This document shows positions 51,695 through 64,000 of a stretch of 64,000 nucleotides of DNA, in pieces. Positions within the stretch are counted from its first letter, which is position 1. Each line of letters begins with the position of its first letter. The DNA is from Onchidella celtica. Taxonomy: Eukaryota; Mollusca; Gastropoda; Systellommatophora; Onchidiidae. Below the pieces are notes generated by a model. That model was given only the letters and a program-made list of their open reading frames with translations, did not search any database and was not told the DNA's origin. The stretch is taken from NCBI GenBank assembly GCA_963931925.1, contig OZ007569.1, positions 49,658,101-49,722,100 of the forward strand, in the 5' to 3' direction. Position numbers and translations under genes: made by a program.

Positions 51695-54600
51695 TTTTAT
51701 TAAAAGGTAAATTGTTAAGAAAATACACCAGGCAGCAACGAGCACGTTCATCCAACTAGTTAAATTAGACAATAATTTCGCTGACATTGATTATGACTGT
51801 GCAAAATTTAATTAAAATGCTAAAATGTGCGAAATCTCATGAAAATTCAAAAATGTTTAAATTTCAATATGCAAGTTAATATTCCTTTTTTTGATTAAAC
51901 TGGGCTACTTTTTAGGTCGTTCGAACATATCATAGTATTCAAGCACAGAGACACGTCTCACTGTTAACACAGACCATTATCTTGCACAGCAATTACTTTG
52001 TTATGGATCTCGGCGCAGTTTTCTTTACATGTAAATAATCACTGAAGCCGCAGGTAGAATGTGATGGAGATATTTAGTTGTCTTTTTTTAATAACCACTT
52101 TTTGGGACAATGAGGGTTAAATCGTTGGCTTTCTCGACTATAGTTTGGGAAACTGAATTTGTTTAGCTGATGCTGAGTTGGTCTGAGTTTTGTAATGAGT
52201 GAAAACTGGGGCCGAAAGAGGTGTTTTTGCATTCTGTAGATGTTTTTATTGAAATAATTAATTTTGTTCCTTCCGTGATCTTGTAATCCGTTACATTTTG
52301 CAGTGTTATGGTATTGCGCTTTTCGTAAAGGCATTGTGCTTGCAGGCTGCATTAGAATCGGCCAGTTTTGCGATAATGTAGAAAGGAGGAGGGCATAGAT
52401 CTATATATATATATATAGAACTCACAAGTGTACGCCTGCAGTGTGGAGACGGGTTAGATATATATAATAAGGCGATTTGCTGTCCTGTCTTGGGTGCTTC
52501 AAACGAGCCCCGGGTGTAGCATGTGTGGGCATTTACATTCGTCCGCCTAGATTAAAAAAAAAAACGTGACACGGCAGCAACCCTACAAAGGCGCGCGCCG
52601 AGGCTCAAGAGAGATTGGACATTACTATAAGAAGAAAACAAACAAAAAAGATGGAAACTGCTGTGCTGAACCTGACCCGCTCCTATAAGGGATGTATGGG
52701 AACGAGCTGTTTCTGTTGCCAATGTAATATGTTATTTCCATGCTTCCCACCAGTTGATTTCCCCCCCCCCCCCCCGTCTTCTTTCTTTGGAACGCCCGTC
52801 TGTTTTTAAAGAATTCGAGACATCTGCGCGTTGCGCACTTAATCAGTTTCGAAATTTGATCCGATTGTCTGCTAAAGGTCACATAAGATTTGATCTTGTC
52901 ACAAGAGTAGTTTTGTAGCAGGAAGTTTTATGATGTCGCAAGAGTACAACAGATTCATTTCGATCGGTTTTTAACTCGGGCAGCCCTAAATACGGTGCGC
53001 TCGATGCCCGATTTCAAGGGAGGTTAATTGCAGGACATAATTGGAGCTAATATATTTCATGGATAGCTTCCCCTGCGAGATGACGCCCAGCTCTGTAATC
53101 GTCATGTTTTATTAGCCACAAAATTCCAGTCTCACTCGGCAGCTTTCATGTGAATGGGTTGTCAGTTCACTCAGGTTGATATCTTTCTAGAATACCAATT
53201 TAGTGGTAATCTATTGAAATATGAATGATAATAAAAATTTTTTAAAAAAACACGTTTTTAATTTCTTTTGTTTCATCCTAGGCCGTGGCCTAAACTTATA
53301 CCCGCTTGGTAAATACGGGCCTAGGTGAATGCATTCAGTAAAACACGCCCATAAAAACACGCTGAATGTAATTTATAAATACTTACATGCAGTGGGTGTG
53401 ATAGCCACTCATGCATTAAATTTGTCAATGCCCAACGGGAGATAATATTTTGGCGCAAAAATGAAGTTTAAGTAAGTTTTACATCAGTCTGTTAGTAGAT
53501 GAAAAGGAGGAGAATTGTACTGGATTTCATTCTCACATGTAGCCACCCAGGCAAAAAAAAAAAAAAATTCACGTTCCATTATGAGACATTTGGACTTTGT
53601 GCCAAGAAAAAAATCTTTCTGACACATGTGTTAGTCCAGGTTTGTTACCATAGATTAGATCATGCGGAATAGGAAATTCTAGTTTTAAGAAACCGTTCGC
53701 TTTCCCTCTCAACCCCGGGGAAAACTGCGGCATGTTCAGACGGAATAAGCACATTATACCAGACTCGCCCAATTACTACCGGGTGTCCCGAAAGCAAAAG
53801 TGTAGACGGTCATGTCGTCCTAAACCTTTCCGTTACCCAAGTTTTTTTTTTTTTTTGACTAATTGAATTAAATAGGGCCGAAAAGGGGGGGGGGGGGGAA
53901 CAAAGAGAGACAATGTTGAGTGTTACAAGGAAATGGAATCATTAGATGAGAAGGAGGAACGGTGCTCGTCAGAGACAATTAAAATATAAACCTAAACTAG
54001 TCTTAGTAATGATTAACTCTGGTGGGTTTACATACAAGAACAAAACATGACTATTTGCATCATGTGGTCAAACTGGGTTTAGGTTTAAGGCTAGGATTAG
54101 ATTGAGCCAATTGGCAGCAACAGTCATTTCGTTAGCGATATGGCCACAATAACTTTTTGGGATATTGACCACGGGTTGTTAACAAAAATATGAAAGTGAG
54201 TATTTTAGCTGCATGGCTCATACAGCCTCTGCCAAAATATTTGAGGGGAAGAAGCGCTTGTGCGGGACGGATGAAACTGAATATTTCGCTTATTGCCTAA
54301 AGTCAAACAATGGGAAGTCAGATTTTTTTTTCCTTTTTTGTTTGTTTGTTTTTGGTTATGTCATGATGAAATACAGTCGCTAGTCAGTAGAGCAATTGCA
54401 GAAGATACCTCACTAAAAGCAGACAAACATTGGTCAATGAGGAAACATACAAGTAAAATGTGTAAAAGAATGTTATTTTTTGGTTACAGATAATAAGACA
54501 CAAATTAAAATGTCATGAATGTAAAGTGGAAAGGAACGAACTGCATGTTGATTGACAGTAAAATGATGGATATAAAAATGAAGAATTAATGTCTCTGGAC

Positions 54601-54917
54601 GAGAAGAAAGAAAAACGAGAGAGAGATAGAGAATCTTGAAATATAGAGAGGTAATTGTGGTGAGGAAAAAAGAACTGAAAACTTTGCTTTGCTATATTAA
54701 TGAATCTATCATTTGCGAGGAGGGCGCGGTTGTTGTTGTGTGTGTGTGTGCGCGCGCGCGCACAAACAAAGAAGACAGGTTTAAACTGCACATGATGTGA
54801 ATCGATTTTAATTTCCCACGGCCTTGGTCAGGGCCATGATAAGAAACTGCATGTTTGGCACCAGTTTTATATGTTTATTTTTTTAATATATAATTTATAA
54901 CTGTCTTTGAATGTCAT
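51695..54917. other. Intronic stretch, nothing recognised
   Basis: There is a TA microsatellite near 52405, a C run at 52759, a G run at 53887 and a GTGTGCGCGCGC alternating tract at 54738-54762. No genes were seen. Confidence 0.4.
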
Positions 54918-55180
54918 CTTCTTCTTGTTCTTATAGGGCCTCTTCCGCCCACAGAAGGATGTAGCCCTCCGCCAACGGTCACCATTCCTCGAACTGTTTT
55001 TCGTCCGTCATGTCCACGTGTGTCCACCTGTCTGCACAATTTCATCTGTCCATCGCTTCTTGGGGCATGCTTTTGTTCTCTTTCCTTTTCTAGGCCTCCA
55101 TTCAGTGCAACACTTTGTCCATCTGTTATCATTCATCCTTCCCATATGGCCAGCCCATTTCCATTTTGTCCAAATTGAAG
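54918..55180 (-). mobile_element. 3' fragment of an RTE/endonuclease-type LINE
   Basis: On the minus strand the fragment encodes KWAGHMGRMNDNRW, then TEWRPRKGKRTKACPKKRW and other pieces of the basic, Trp-rich tail that follows the RT in many non-LTR elements. It is interrupted by stops and lacks the endonuclease and RT. It is a different family from the LINE at 21.9-25.2 kb. It ends only about 90 bp upstream of PRKD exon 2. Confidence 0.75.
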
Positions 55181-55268
55181 GTCATAATTGTGTCTAATTT
55201 GAATTTATTTTAATATGTTATTTTGCACTCATAAATAATTTTATTTCATTTTCTTTGGTTCATTCCAG

Positions 55269-55407
55269 TTCCCAGAACATGGATTCTATAACACAGTGGA
55301 CAAAATTTTGCTATTCCGCCATGACGCCAACGACCCCAACATTCTCAGGAAGGTCACCACCATGGCTGATGTCAAAGAAGGATGCCTTATCGAAGTCGTT
55401 TTGTCTG
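55269..55407 (+). CDS. PRKD: Protein kinase D homologue, coding exon 2
   Basis: The 139-bp exon encodes [19 protein letters not shown], then [21 protein letters not shown]. It matches vertebrate PKD ([19 protein letters not shown] and DIQEGDLIEVVLS). It completes the ubiquitin-like dimerisation domain begun in exon 1 and follows directly from the VDRK of that exon. The acceptor is TTCATTCCAG, with a T-rich tract before it. The donor is TTGTCTG followed by GTAAGTAC, leaving one base of the next codon (phase 1), as expected before the Ala/Gly that precedes the first C1 domain. It lies in a different frame from the long frame that overlaps it. The next exon, start of C1a, was not found in the remaining 8.6 kb. 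Confidence 0.95.
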
Positions 55408-56031
55408 GTAAGTACATGTAAATCATTTATGTCACCGAGGGGGGAAAATATGCAGGAAAGCTCAGGGTGCACGACATTCTTCTTGTTGTACTACTTCTTC
55501 TTTTTCTTCTTCTTCCTGGGTGGTCAGAGAACCAACCGGCCATATTTTCACTCAAGTATTGTGTACCAAGAATTTTGTGCCCTAAACCAGTCCACGTTCA
55601 TCAATACAAATGAGCATGTGGTGTGTGAAATGGTGGTTTAATAAGAAAATCATGGTCATTTCACCCTTTCTCCCCCAAAGTTGTCAGACTCTGTTTGTGA
55701 ATGTTGATACATGTACTGCTAGCTGTAGGTGCAGTAGAGCAATTGTCGGGCTGATTCGCCGTAACACATGATCAACGCATCCTTGTTCCCAGTCTCTGTG
55801 TACTCTGATAGAATAGCCTTTTCATGTCGAGGAATTGCCATTAGGAAAAGAAAATTAATTCTAGACCCCGTTTTTATGAAAGCTTGAGTCAGAGCGTCCA
55901 TCACAATTCTGAAAAATTCAACCTGAGAATGCGGACGGCTCGGGTGGAAGAGGAGTGTTGAATTTGGTGAGACAGAAGAATGATGAGACACTGATGCCAG
56001 CACTAAGCAATGAATGCTTGACATAGTCAAC

Positions 56032-56110
56032 TCTCTCTCTCTTTCTCTCTCTCTCTCACTCACACACACATACACTTTCTCTCTCTCTCTCTAACACACA
56101 CACTCACTCA
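56032..56110. repeat. (TC)n/(CA)n compound microsatellite
   Basis: Alternating CT and CACA blocks, interrupted; pyrimidine-rich on the plus strand. Confidence 0.9.
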
Positions 56111-57349
56111 CTTACTTCGTGTGTGCATGTGCGTGCTCTGACGGTATTTTGTCTGGACGGATGGGGTCAGGAAGCACCCCCCCACCCCCCTTTTTTTTCC
56201 TTAAAAATATGGTTAGCCATTTTGGTTGTATTTGTCACACTTCATTGAAAATTGTGCACGCTATTCATTGGGAGAACGCAATTTCCTTATGATGGACAAA
56301 TGCTTCATTATAGTTTTGAATTGGAGACAAAAGTGACAGGAAAGATATTGGGGTGGGGGCAGGGGAGTTCCATCTGCTCAATCATTAAAGTCATCATAGC
56401 GAAGGAAATAGTTCTCACGCTATCTACTAGTTTTGGTGTGTTGTTATTTTTATATTTTAAATGTCCAGGATTCTACCGAGGGTTATATTCTTTAACGATG
56501 TTCTCCAAATTCTTGTATTTAGCGTCCTGTATTTCGTACCAAACTGAAATGTATCATGTCAAGAACAAAAGAATTCAAATTTATACATGAAATATTGATG
56601 GGCCATGTGTTTTGCCCATTGTGTTTCCTTTTTGTGACATTGTGATGTGATTAATATCCTTACTTTATGTATCAGTTACTCTTGGGCATTTATTACCCAT
56701 GGTAATCTTCTGCCATTATCTGATTTATGTGGGAGACGGCGCGACACTCATTGATTCTTCCTCGGACTTTCAAATTGTCTCCCTGATAGCTCACTCAGTA
56801 ACTTGAAAGCTCTCTCATGCAGAGGCTTTGTCAGTCATTGACCCGCACGCTAGCTTTCTCGCTCACATACACCACCACCCAGCTCGTATTCTTTGGCTCA
56901 GATGCACAGTCATCGCTCTTACAATACACCCGATTATCCGAAGAATCGCAAGATGTTTCTCGTTATGCCTTCAACCAGTGGAGTCAGAATGGCTGTTGTT
57001 CGGGGCGCATGGTATTTCACATTATAAGCCATTGCTGAGCCGTGAACACAGCTCAAGTCTTTTCTCTATTTGGCTTTGTAATAAACATTGTTCCAGAATA
57101 CACTAAAGTTCAGAGGGGGTGTAAATTTATGTAAGTCATTCGTGCAAACACATCCACACATACAATCTATTCATTATCTTTATTTGATCATTTTCTCTGT
57201 GAACACCATCTGACTTATGATTTATTTATTGATCAGTACATAACCTTCCACTTATAACATTGTATCCGTGGTATCTCTTTATCGTAGGAGGGGTGTTTCC
57301 ATTCCTTGAATTGTACGTCTTTGTTTCTTTCTCAAGGGTTCACACAGGT

Positions 57350-57445
57350 CCTTAAAGTCCTTAATTTTCATAAAAGAAAAATAAGTACTCAAAAAGTCCT
57401 TAAATTCTGAAAATGATGCCAAAGTCCTTAAAAAGTCCCTAAGAT
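57350..57445. repeat. AAGTCCTTAAA-type clustered motif
   Basis: The motif AAGTCCTTAA recurs about four times in under 100 bp with irregular spacing. Similar motifs occur in dispersed repeats of other animals, but I cannot name the family. Confidence 0.5.
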
Positions 57446-59349
57446 TTGTGTTTCAGTTGAAACATTTGAGATTCAGATCTTCCAGTTGCACACTAGATAA
57501 CTGGTACTTTGAAATAACTGACCTTTTCAGAGTGAATTAACTATGTTTGAACTCTGGATACAGAAACATTCCGTTTCGATGAGTAATGCGCACCACTTGT
57601 ATAGTTGTAATATTTCTAGGTCACAGGTACACAGGCCCTTAATTTGTTTACTGTGAGTCCCGAGGAATTAGTTTTCAAGACTTTGTATGAACCCTGTTCT
57701 TCCATTTTTACCTTACCTTGTAAATATTTTGCGTGTCTGTAAAAAAGAAAAAAAAAAAGTTTGATTAATGTCTTTGTTTTCGGAGGACCTCTGCCCTTGG
57801 CATTTGCACCTAAGTGGTAAAAATTTATCGTTCGGACTTTGTACGACAGGGATATTCAAACGGGCACAATGTGGGACTGCGTTTATGGACAGAGTTACAG
57901 AAAGAGTTGTAGTTACAGTCAGAAGAAAATGTTTGGTGGCCAAGGAAATTGTGGCATTATGTCAGGCTGTTTGCAGAACATGGGTGAGATGTGCTCATGT
58001 ATGCATGCAGTCTGAAATTTCAGGTCCTGGCAGATAGAGCATCGGGTAGGATTGCATAGAAAAAGGAAGGGTTGATTTAAAAAAAAAAAAAGTGGAAAGA
58101 ATGTGCTTGAAAGCCTGGAAACGATAACAAGTGATGAAAAAAAAAACAAAAAGTGGACATCATTAAATTGCAAAAAGGCTTATAATTCGTCAATAAGAAG
58201 GCTGTCGTGGGTTTGTTAAGTTGCTTGCGCATGTTCCCAAAGAAAGAATGGAATCGAATGGCGTGTGAATTTGTGGTATCCTTTCTGCTGCCTATAACTC
58301 CCATTCATTTGCAGGGACGCCTGTCTTGTTATCTTTGCTATCCCCAATCAGCGTCTCCTCTGGCATGACTATTGTCGGCACAGGTCGACATTTCCAAGAG
58401 GACATTTCTGTATCAGTGTCCGGGCTAGTGGGCATTGTGCCTCGGGCCAAGTCTCATTAACTCCTTCAATCCATCAGTAAATCCCCTTACGACCCTCCCC
58501 CCTCCCCCCGTCCCAAGTTTTAGGCCCCAGCAATCGAAATCCCTATTTCTTCCCCCCACTCCACCCCACCCCACCCTGGCCGTCGCTCTCATGATCCCCC
58601 AGGGGCTGTTCGAACTCTCTGTAAGTGTCAGGCACTGAGGGCTAGCCGGTGTCACTAATTAGGCCAGATGATAGGGCCGATATTTATTATCTTTAGGAGG
58701 CAAACATTGCCTTCCCTTACTTCCCTAATAAGTGGAACCAGCTGTTAAAATTCCTCGTGTCTTGTGGTTTGGCACTGCTGTAATATGTACGACAGCGAAT
58801 GCAGAAAAATTTAGCTGTTTATACGCGTATGTGTGTTTAACTATCAGTGTGTCAAGGGTCGATTCCGACTATATCGTGGACTCTGCAGTTCTGTTTGCAC
58901 ATGTTTATTTTATTTGTCAAATTCTCTGTTCTGTGTGATTTTATTGGAAGCCTTGGTCGCTGTATTTGAGTTTTGTTGTTGTTGTCTTTTTTACAATTTT
59001 ATTCACGTCTGCCATTGTTAACAACGTGGCTTTCTCACTGTATCTTGGACTTCCAAAGGTGTCTAAATTATTGGCCCTTTTTTTTACCCTCGTTCGTTCG
59101 TTTTCTTTTTTTTTTTTTGTGCTTGAAATTGGATTACATTACGCACTTTTCAGCGTATTGTTTTGTCCGGCACAGCATAAACAACAACAACAACTATAAA
59201 CTGTTGTCCCAATGGCACTCTTGAGATCTAACGAGATCTTGGGCGTCCAGCTTGTACTGTCTTATCTTGCCTTAGTCTCGGGGTTAGACAAGTGCGCAAG
59301 GTGTTGGACATTTTTATTCATTCTCCTCTTGCTATGGTTTCTCTCAATT

Positions 59350-59517
<168 letters not shown>

Positions 59518-59872
59518 TCTCTGCTTGCCCTCCCTCTCCCTCTCTCTGCTTGCTCAATAATTTACAGTGTCCGAAAGATGGCTTCATTATTTCACCCCCC
59601 CCCCCCCAAAAATCATCGTTTTACATCGTAACCATTGTGTTTTGCGATGGTAATTGTTTATCATTGTCAGTCTTTTTCCTAAACCAAGGGTTGTCAATCT
59701 GTTGCGCCTGGCTCATTGAAGGTCCAGCTTGAGCTCCAGAGAGGCTAAATCTTCAAAGCAAAAATGATACGTATGTTATGTGTATGCTTATCATATTTTG
59801 TGCTCCGGGGTTAGGAGGTTAAGGGGGGGGGGGGGGGAGGTGTTTGAAAGTGAACGCAAAGCTTTTATCGGA

Positions 59873-61224
59873 TGTGATGTTTCCACTTTCTCTCACTAAC
59901 TTTCTTCTGACACCAGCCGTGATGGGCACGGCACAAACACACTAAATAATCGACTATCTCTCTTCTACAAGTTATAACGAACGATATCTGTATTGCTTAT
60001 ATATATACAATAATTATTAATTCATTCAATAATAATAGGAACATAGGTCATACAATTTCATGTGAATTTCGATGGAATGAAGTTGATGCAAATCAGTACA
60101 TGATAATTAAAAGGCTTCGTAATATTCAATTCCTAGCACATTTTATAAAACACACGGGTACATTCAGCATAAGGAAACCTCTCCTTTAGGGGTGTATGGC
60201 GCTATCTGGGCACTGGTTCTTCCTCTCTACTCTGGCTTGACTGCGCAGTTAGATCAACAGGTATCGGCAGGTACCAATAGGTCGGGAAGCCAAGACGCCA
60301 CGATGTCGTTAATCAAAGGACAAGAAGTTGAGAAGCCAAGAAGGTGTTGTTCTTCCTCCTCTGTAGAAAAACAATCGCAACTTCCTAATCTACTGCTGGA
60401 AGGCATGACTTCCATACTTACTCCATGACGGATATTCATCACCATACTTTTAACCGCTGACACTGTTATAAGTCAGGCTGCAGCTCCCATACTCCATAGG
60501 CTCCCATATAGGCAATAGAATAAACGATCAATACAGTTTTAATGATATTTACACGTTCCCCACGAGGAATAACGCTCTCTCTAACAGACCCCATCCTATA
60601 AGGTTTCGTAACACATATGTAACGGCGTTTCCGTGACTCTCTCAGAGGCAGTAGTTATACCAAAGTAAACCCACTAGATTTAGGTTCTACAATCATGAAC
60701 ACTAAGTAAAATACACATACATCGTACAATTAACTTACCACTCAGCAACAGCTCAAATGCCGACAAGATACCAAAGATACCACGCTCTGACAAAGGATGT
60801 TTGCGGGTTCCCTGACCTTCCCCCACTCACAAGACTAGTACAAAGTTACAGTTGCAGTTGTGGTCTCCTCTTCGGCACGAAGCTGGTGAGTGCTCTCAGC
60901 GGTCTGAAGTTGGAAGGAGCGTTCGGGGATTTATACCCAGTCGGGCAGCGTCCCAAGACGCTCACCGAGTGTACATTAATTATCCTAATAGCCACCCCCG
61001 TCGACTCCACGTCAAATACTATTGAAGCATCTCTACCCCCCAAGCAATTCCCAGGTGATCTGATCGTCAAGTACGGCGGTCAAGTAAACACTACCCTTTT
61101 CGGGTGTCAAAGCGCTTCAGTTGCATCCCGTACTTTCCCCCTCTGGCCTACAATAACTCTGTCTCCCCGCCGTCAACTATCTTCCCACGCTATTTATACC
61201 TTGCCAATCTGTGACCCTGTTACA
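59873..61224. mobile_element. Solo LTR, 1352 bp
   Basis: It begins TGTGATG and ends CTGTTACA, with 5-bp direct repeats TCGGA immediately outside (59868-59872 and 61225-61229). There are no internal retroelement domains, so it is what remains after recombination between two LTRs, or an orphan LTR. Its sequence is unrelated to the LTR at 13 kb. The family is unknown, and orientation is uncertain: TATA-like motifs occur on both strands. Short frames inside (up to 163 codons) lack domains. Confidence 0.75.
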
Positions 61225-62488
61225 TCGGATTCTCAGAGAAGACTATGAATCAGAACTGAACAGAATCGTGGGCCCAGTGTTGTCGGCCTCATTCCCATAG
61301 AATGTCTTTAGTGTGATGTCCCTGTGACAAATTCCTGTTGGTTCTGCAACTTCCAGGGTTATTCCATCCTTCCATGTGGTTTATCAGGTGGCTTGTCAGT
61401 TCCATCATTATTTCTGTCCTCCAGCCTGCCTGCCCTATTCTCTTCCCTTCTCCCGTTCCTGGCTCGGGGTAGTTCTGTTGTGCTAGCTGTCTCCACTTCG
61501 TTTCGCTGTAGCAAACATTTGGAAGTTCGTAATTACATTATAAGCAAATCAGAAAGGATTAATTTTATCTCATGAAAAAAAAAAGCGTTGGACACTGAAA
61601 TTTTTCGAGTCGTGTGATAAGGTTTCCTAACGGGGGGGAGGGGGGGTCCACCTGAGATGTGCAGTCTTGCAACATTTCTCTGAAATGTGAATTCTTTCTT
61701 ACCTTTTGTAGTGTGAATGTTAACCCTTTCAGTACTGAAACAACATTGCTGTTAACTCTTTACCGCTGCATCAATTACAGGTTTTGTTCCTCCATTACTG
61801 GCCTTTAAATATAGATCAACAGCCTGATTAAGATTCATATTTATCACTGAAAATAACTGAAAAAGGTGAATCTTAATATAAACTGGACGGGAAAATCTAG
61901 CTTTCACAGCATCAGTATTCTGCGAGCCAGAAGTCTTTCATTCCTGCTTGTCGTTTGGGTACAGAGTGGCAGTTGAGATAATATTTTGATGTGTCACACA
62001 TAATCAGCGAAAGGTGCAGAGTGCGATCTTGACTGTCTTGTCGCCAGCGAGACATGCGCGTGTAGCAGCACCGTGGTGAACCAGTCAGGAGCTTGTCCTA
62101 TCCTTTTTCTTTTGTTTTTGTTTTTGTTTCGTATTTTCTTTTAATGTTGTCTTGCCTTCGTTTCTGTTCAGCAACGCCCGTAGAGTCGCCGGGGGACAGA
62201 CCCTCATTACTTCCTGTTCTGCTTCACGCCCATCTTTATCGCCCCCCCCCCTCCCCCCACAATCAAATCCAGTCTGTTCATCCTACTTTCTTCTCCGACT
62301 CCCATCCTCTCTCTCGAGGACAGATCGATAAGTGTGGGTGCCGCCGAGCTTATAGATTTAATTAATCACGCATCCCACCCCAGAGATATAATTGCCCCGT
62401 GTTAAATCTGATAGTCTTTCTCAGATAGAACTATTAGCAGAATTATGGCGTGTGAGGACAGTATACTAGGTGTGATATATATGCCGAT

Positions 62489-63250
62489 TTAAGGTTAGGT
62501 TAAACTGGCCCCGTAGCCTGAAAAGGTCGTTCTCCAAGCCTTTTTCCTTTTTTCACTGATATGAAATTTATTCAATTCTGCACATTTCTGTGTGTTTTAC
62601 AATGTTCTAGAACTTCAAGAAGTATTTTATTTTGATTTTTAGGGTGAGTGCAAATGTATATGTTCGCACAGATTTTCTGTTGTTTTTTTTTTGCAATTTC
62701 TCAGGTTTGCCATTTTCAGGACAGCGACTGCAGTCATGACAAGATATCTCAAAAACTACTTAAACTACTGGCTTGAAACTTTGCCTAGTTAAGTAGTTCT
62801 TGGTGGTATGCAGGTGACAATAGACTATTCCTAAAGTTATTAACCCATAACTTTTGGAGTAAAGCTAAATTTTGGTAACCTGATCCCCATAAATTTCGGA
62901 AAAATTTTCCTCCATGATTTTGAAAATTCATAGAAAAAAAAGTAGCAACAGTATCTACATGAAAATAGTCTAAAGTTTGTGTAGCATTACTTTCTACACT
63001 GATGTTAAGTTTCAAAATGATACCTATGTAACTCTTTGAGATATCTTGTCACAACTGTGTGGCATATTTGGGGTTCGGCACACACCCCCCCCCCCCCCAA
63101 GATGTTTATTTTGTGCCCCCATCCTTTATTAAGGAGAAATTGGGCATGAAATGGTGTTTTCTGTATGTTTCTAACCTGTATCTAACACACTGTGGTATTT
63201 TCAGTTCATTTATGCCAAGAATTCTATTTGCCAGTTTAACCTAACCTTAA
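62489..63250. mobile_element. TTAA-bounded element with two nested inverted repeats
   Basis: The outer ends are perfect inverted repeats of about 21 bp starting TTAAGGTTAGGTTAAACTGG (62489 and, reversed, 63250). An inner inverted pair, TGACAAGATATCTCAAA, lies at 62737-62753 and 63035-63051. The element is 762 bp, non-coding and includes a C run near 63085. The TTAA ends suggest a piggyBac-type MITE, but TTAA might be part of the repeat itself. The nested pair suggests one element inside another. Confidence 0.65.
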
Positions 63251-64000
63251 TTCGAAAATTGCCGGTGGGTCATTTTTGCTTACACTTTTTTAAGTTGTCT
63301 TGACGTCACAGAGCGGGACTTACAATCCATGTCGGGAATTCCTTTCATGTTATCCTCATCCTAGTGCCGCCACTGATTAAAGTACTATGTCTTTGTTAAA
63401 TAGTGACAAAATAAAACGACCTGATAATAAACTACTGCGACATTCGAATTAAAAAGTTTGTAATTGTGTATTATTTTCTTGTTCTCAGTGTTACAGAGGT
63501 AAGTGCATCCATTTCCTCGGTGGGGCAGTGCGACATTTGTCAGAATTGTCATGGCGTTTAAACACTTTTCCTTGCAAGTGTAGCTCACCATTTGCTTTGC
63601 CTTGATTCCTTAACTGCGAAGGGAGTCGTAGAAACGCTGTGACAACGAGCGGAGGGACAGTCTTCTTCAGGCGCTTCTTCCCTGTCTTCCCTTAAGGAGA
63701 ATATTATATACTTTATACTTCTGTCCGGAGTATGTTATGTTGAGTCATACTGTCAGTTCACGGCTACCAGGTTATGAAAAGAGAAGATCAAAGCAGTCGT
63801 CTTTGATGCGGGATTTCGTTGGCATTAGAAAGACTTCAACGCGGCTGGCGTACTCTTTTCATTCATTATAGACAGACTGTTAGCCAATTAAAAGATTTTC
63901 GATAGAAAAGCACTTTTGCAATATTGAACATTTTAATCACACCAGCATCTCCCATGAGAAGTAATTATTATATTCCTGAGGGAACCGTGATGATGCAAAA
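63251..64000. other. Intronic end of window, nothing recognised
   Basis: No exon, repeat family or RNA gene was recognised. Confidence 0.4.

Noticed and set aside
53775-53800. GGGTGTCCCGAAAG resembling a mariner end
   Set aside because: No inverted partner was found within several hundred bases.
58315-58400. Possible PRKD exon 3 after TTTGCAG
   Set aside because: The frame (GTPVLLSLLSP) has no resemblance to the C1a region.
61721-61790. TTAACCCTTTCAGTACTGAA as a piggyBac-type end
   Set aside because: It is a single end with no partner at a sensible distance. A second TTAAC nearby is not an inverted match.
62171-62365. Possible PRKD exon 3 after a TGTTCAG acceptor, in the correct phase
   Set aside because: The translation (ATPVESPGDRPS and onward) lacks the C1a signature (His-Ser-Tyr, Cys-x2-Cys, Gly-x-Cys), and runs into a C homopolymer and a stop with no donor.

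Overview
The window is animal nuclear DNA. It shows exons with GT/AG junctions, very long introns, many microsatellites, and a mixed load of LTR, LINE, SINE and TIR elements. My best guess is an invertebrate, probably a mollusc or another lophotrochozoan. That rests on the LINE type and the SINE core, so it is an inference.

Host genes: two divergent genes start near 6 kb. On the minus strand, 5410-5613 is the first coding exon of a pleckstrin-homology (PH) domain protein. On the plus strand, 6322-6465 and 55269-55407 are the first two coding exons of a protein kinase D (PRKD) homologue. They match the family in sequence, order, strand and intron phase (0, then 1). Intron 1 is 48.8 kb and holds most of the window; everything right of 55407 is the start of intron 2. 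Both exons encode the N-terminal ubiquitin-like dimerisation region; the C1, PH and kinase exons lie beyond the window.

Left flank (1-5.4 kb): a candidate TTAA-bounded, piggyBac-like element (347-3246) and a shorter inverted relative (3892-4675) that looks like its internal-deletion derivative. An AGATCT/CTAG-rich patch lies in intron 1 of the PH gene.

Intron 1: the main object is a minus-strand LTR retrotransposon, 13049-26282, flanked by a 5-bp ATTAT duplication. Its two LTRs are nearly identical. Its pol order is protease, integrase, RT, RNase H, a copia-like order with Gypsy-like domains, as in the Gmr1 group. An RTE-type LINE (21938-25180) has inserted into its 5' LTR, so it is younger still. 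Other intron contents are a tRNA-derived SINE (37.6 kb), mariner-like and hAT-like MITEs, a hairpin MITE (47.3 kb), a tandem pair of about 440-bp repeats (50.8-51.7 kb) with a third copy at 28.8 kb, several local duplications, and an old LINE 3' fragment next to PRKD exon 2.

Intron 2: a solo LTR with a TCGGA duplication (59873-61224), a TTAA-bounded element with two nested inverted repeats (62489-63250), and a pure (CT)n tract of about 160 bp (59352-59512).

Most other open frames are short, lie in simple repeats or have no recognisable domain, and are not annotated as genes.
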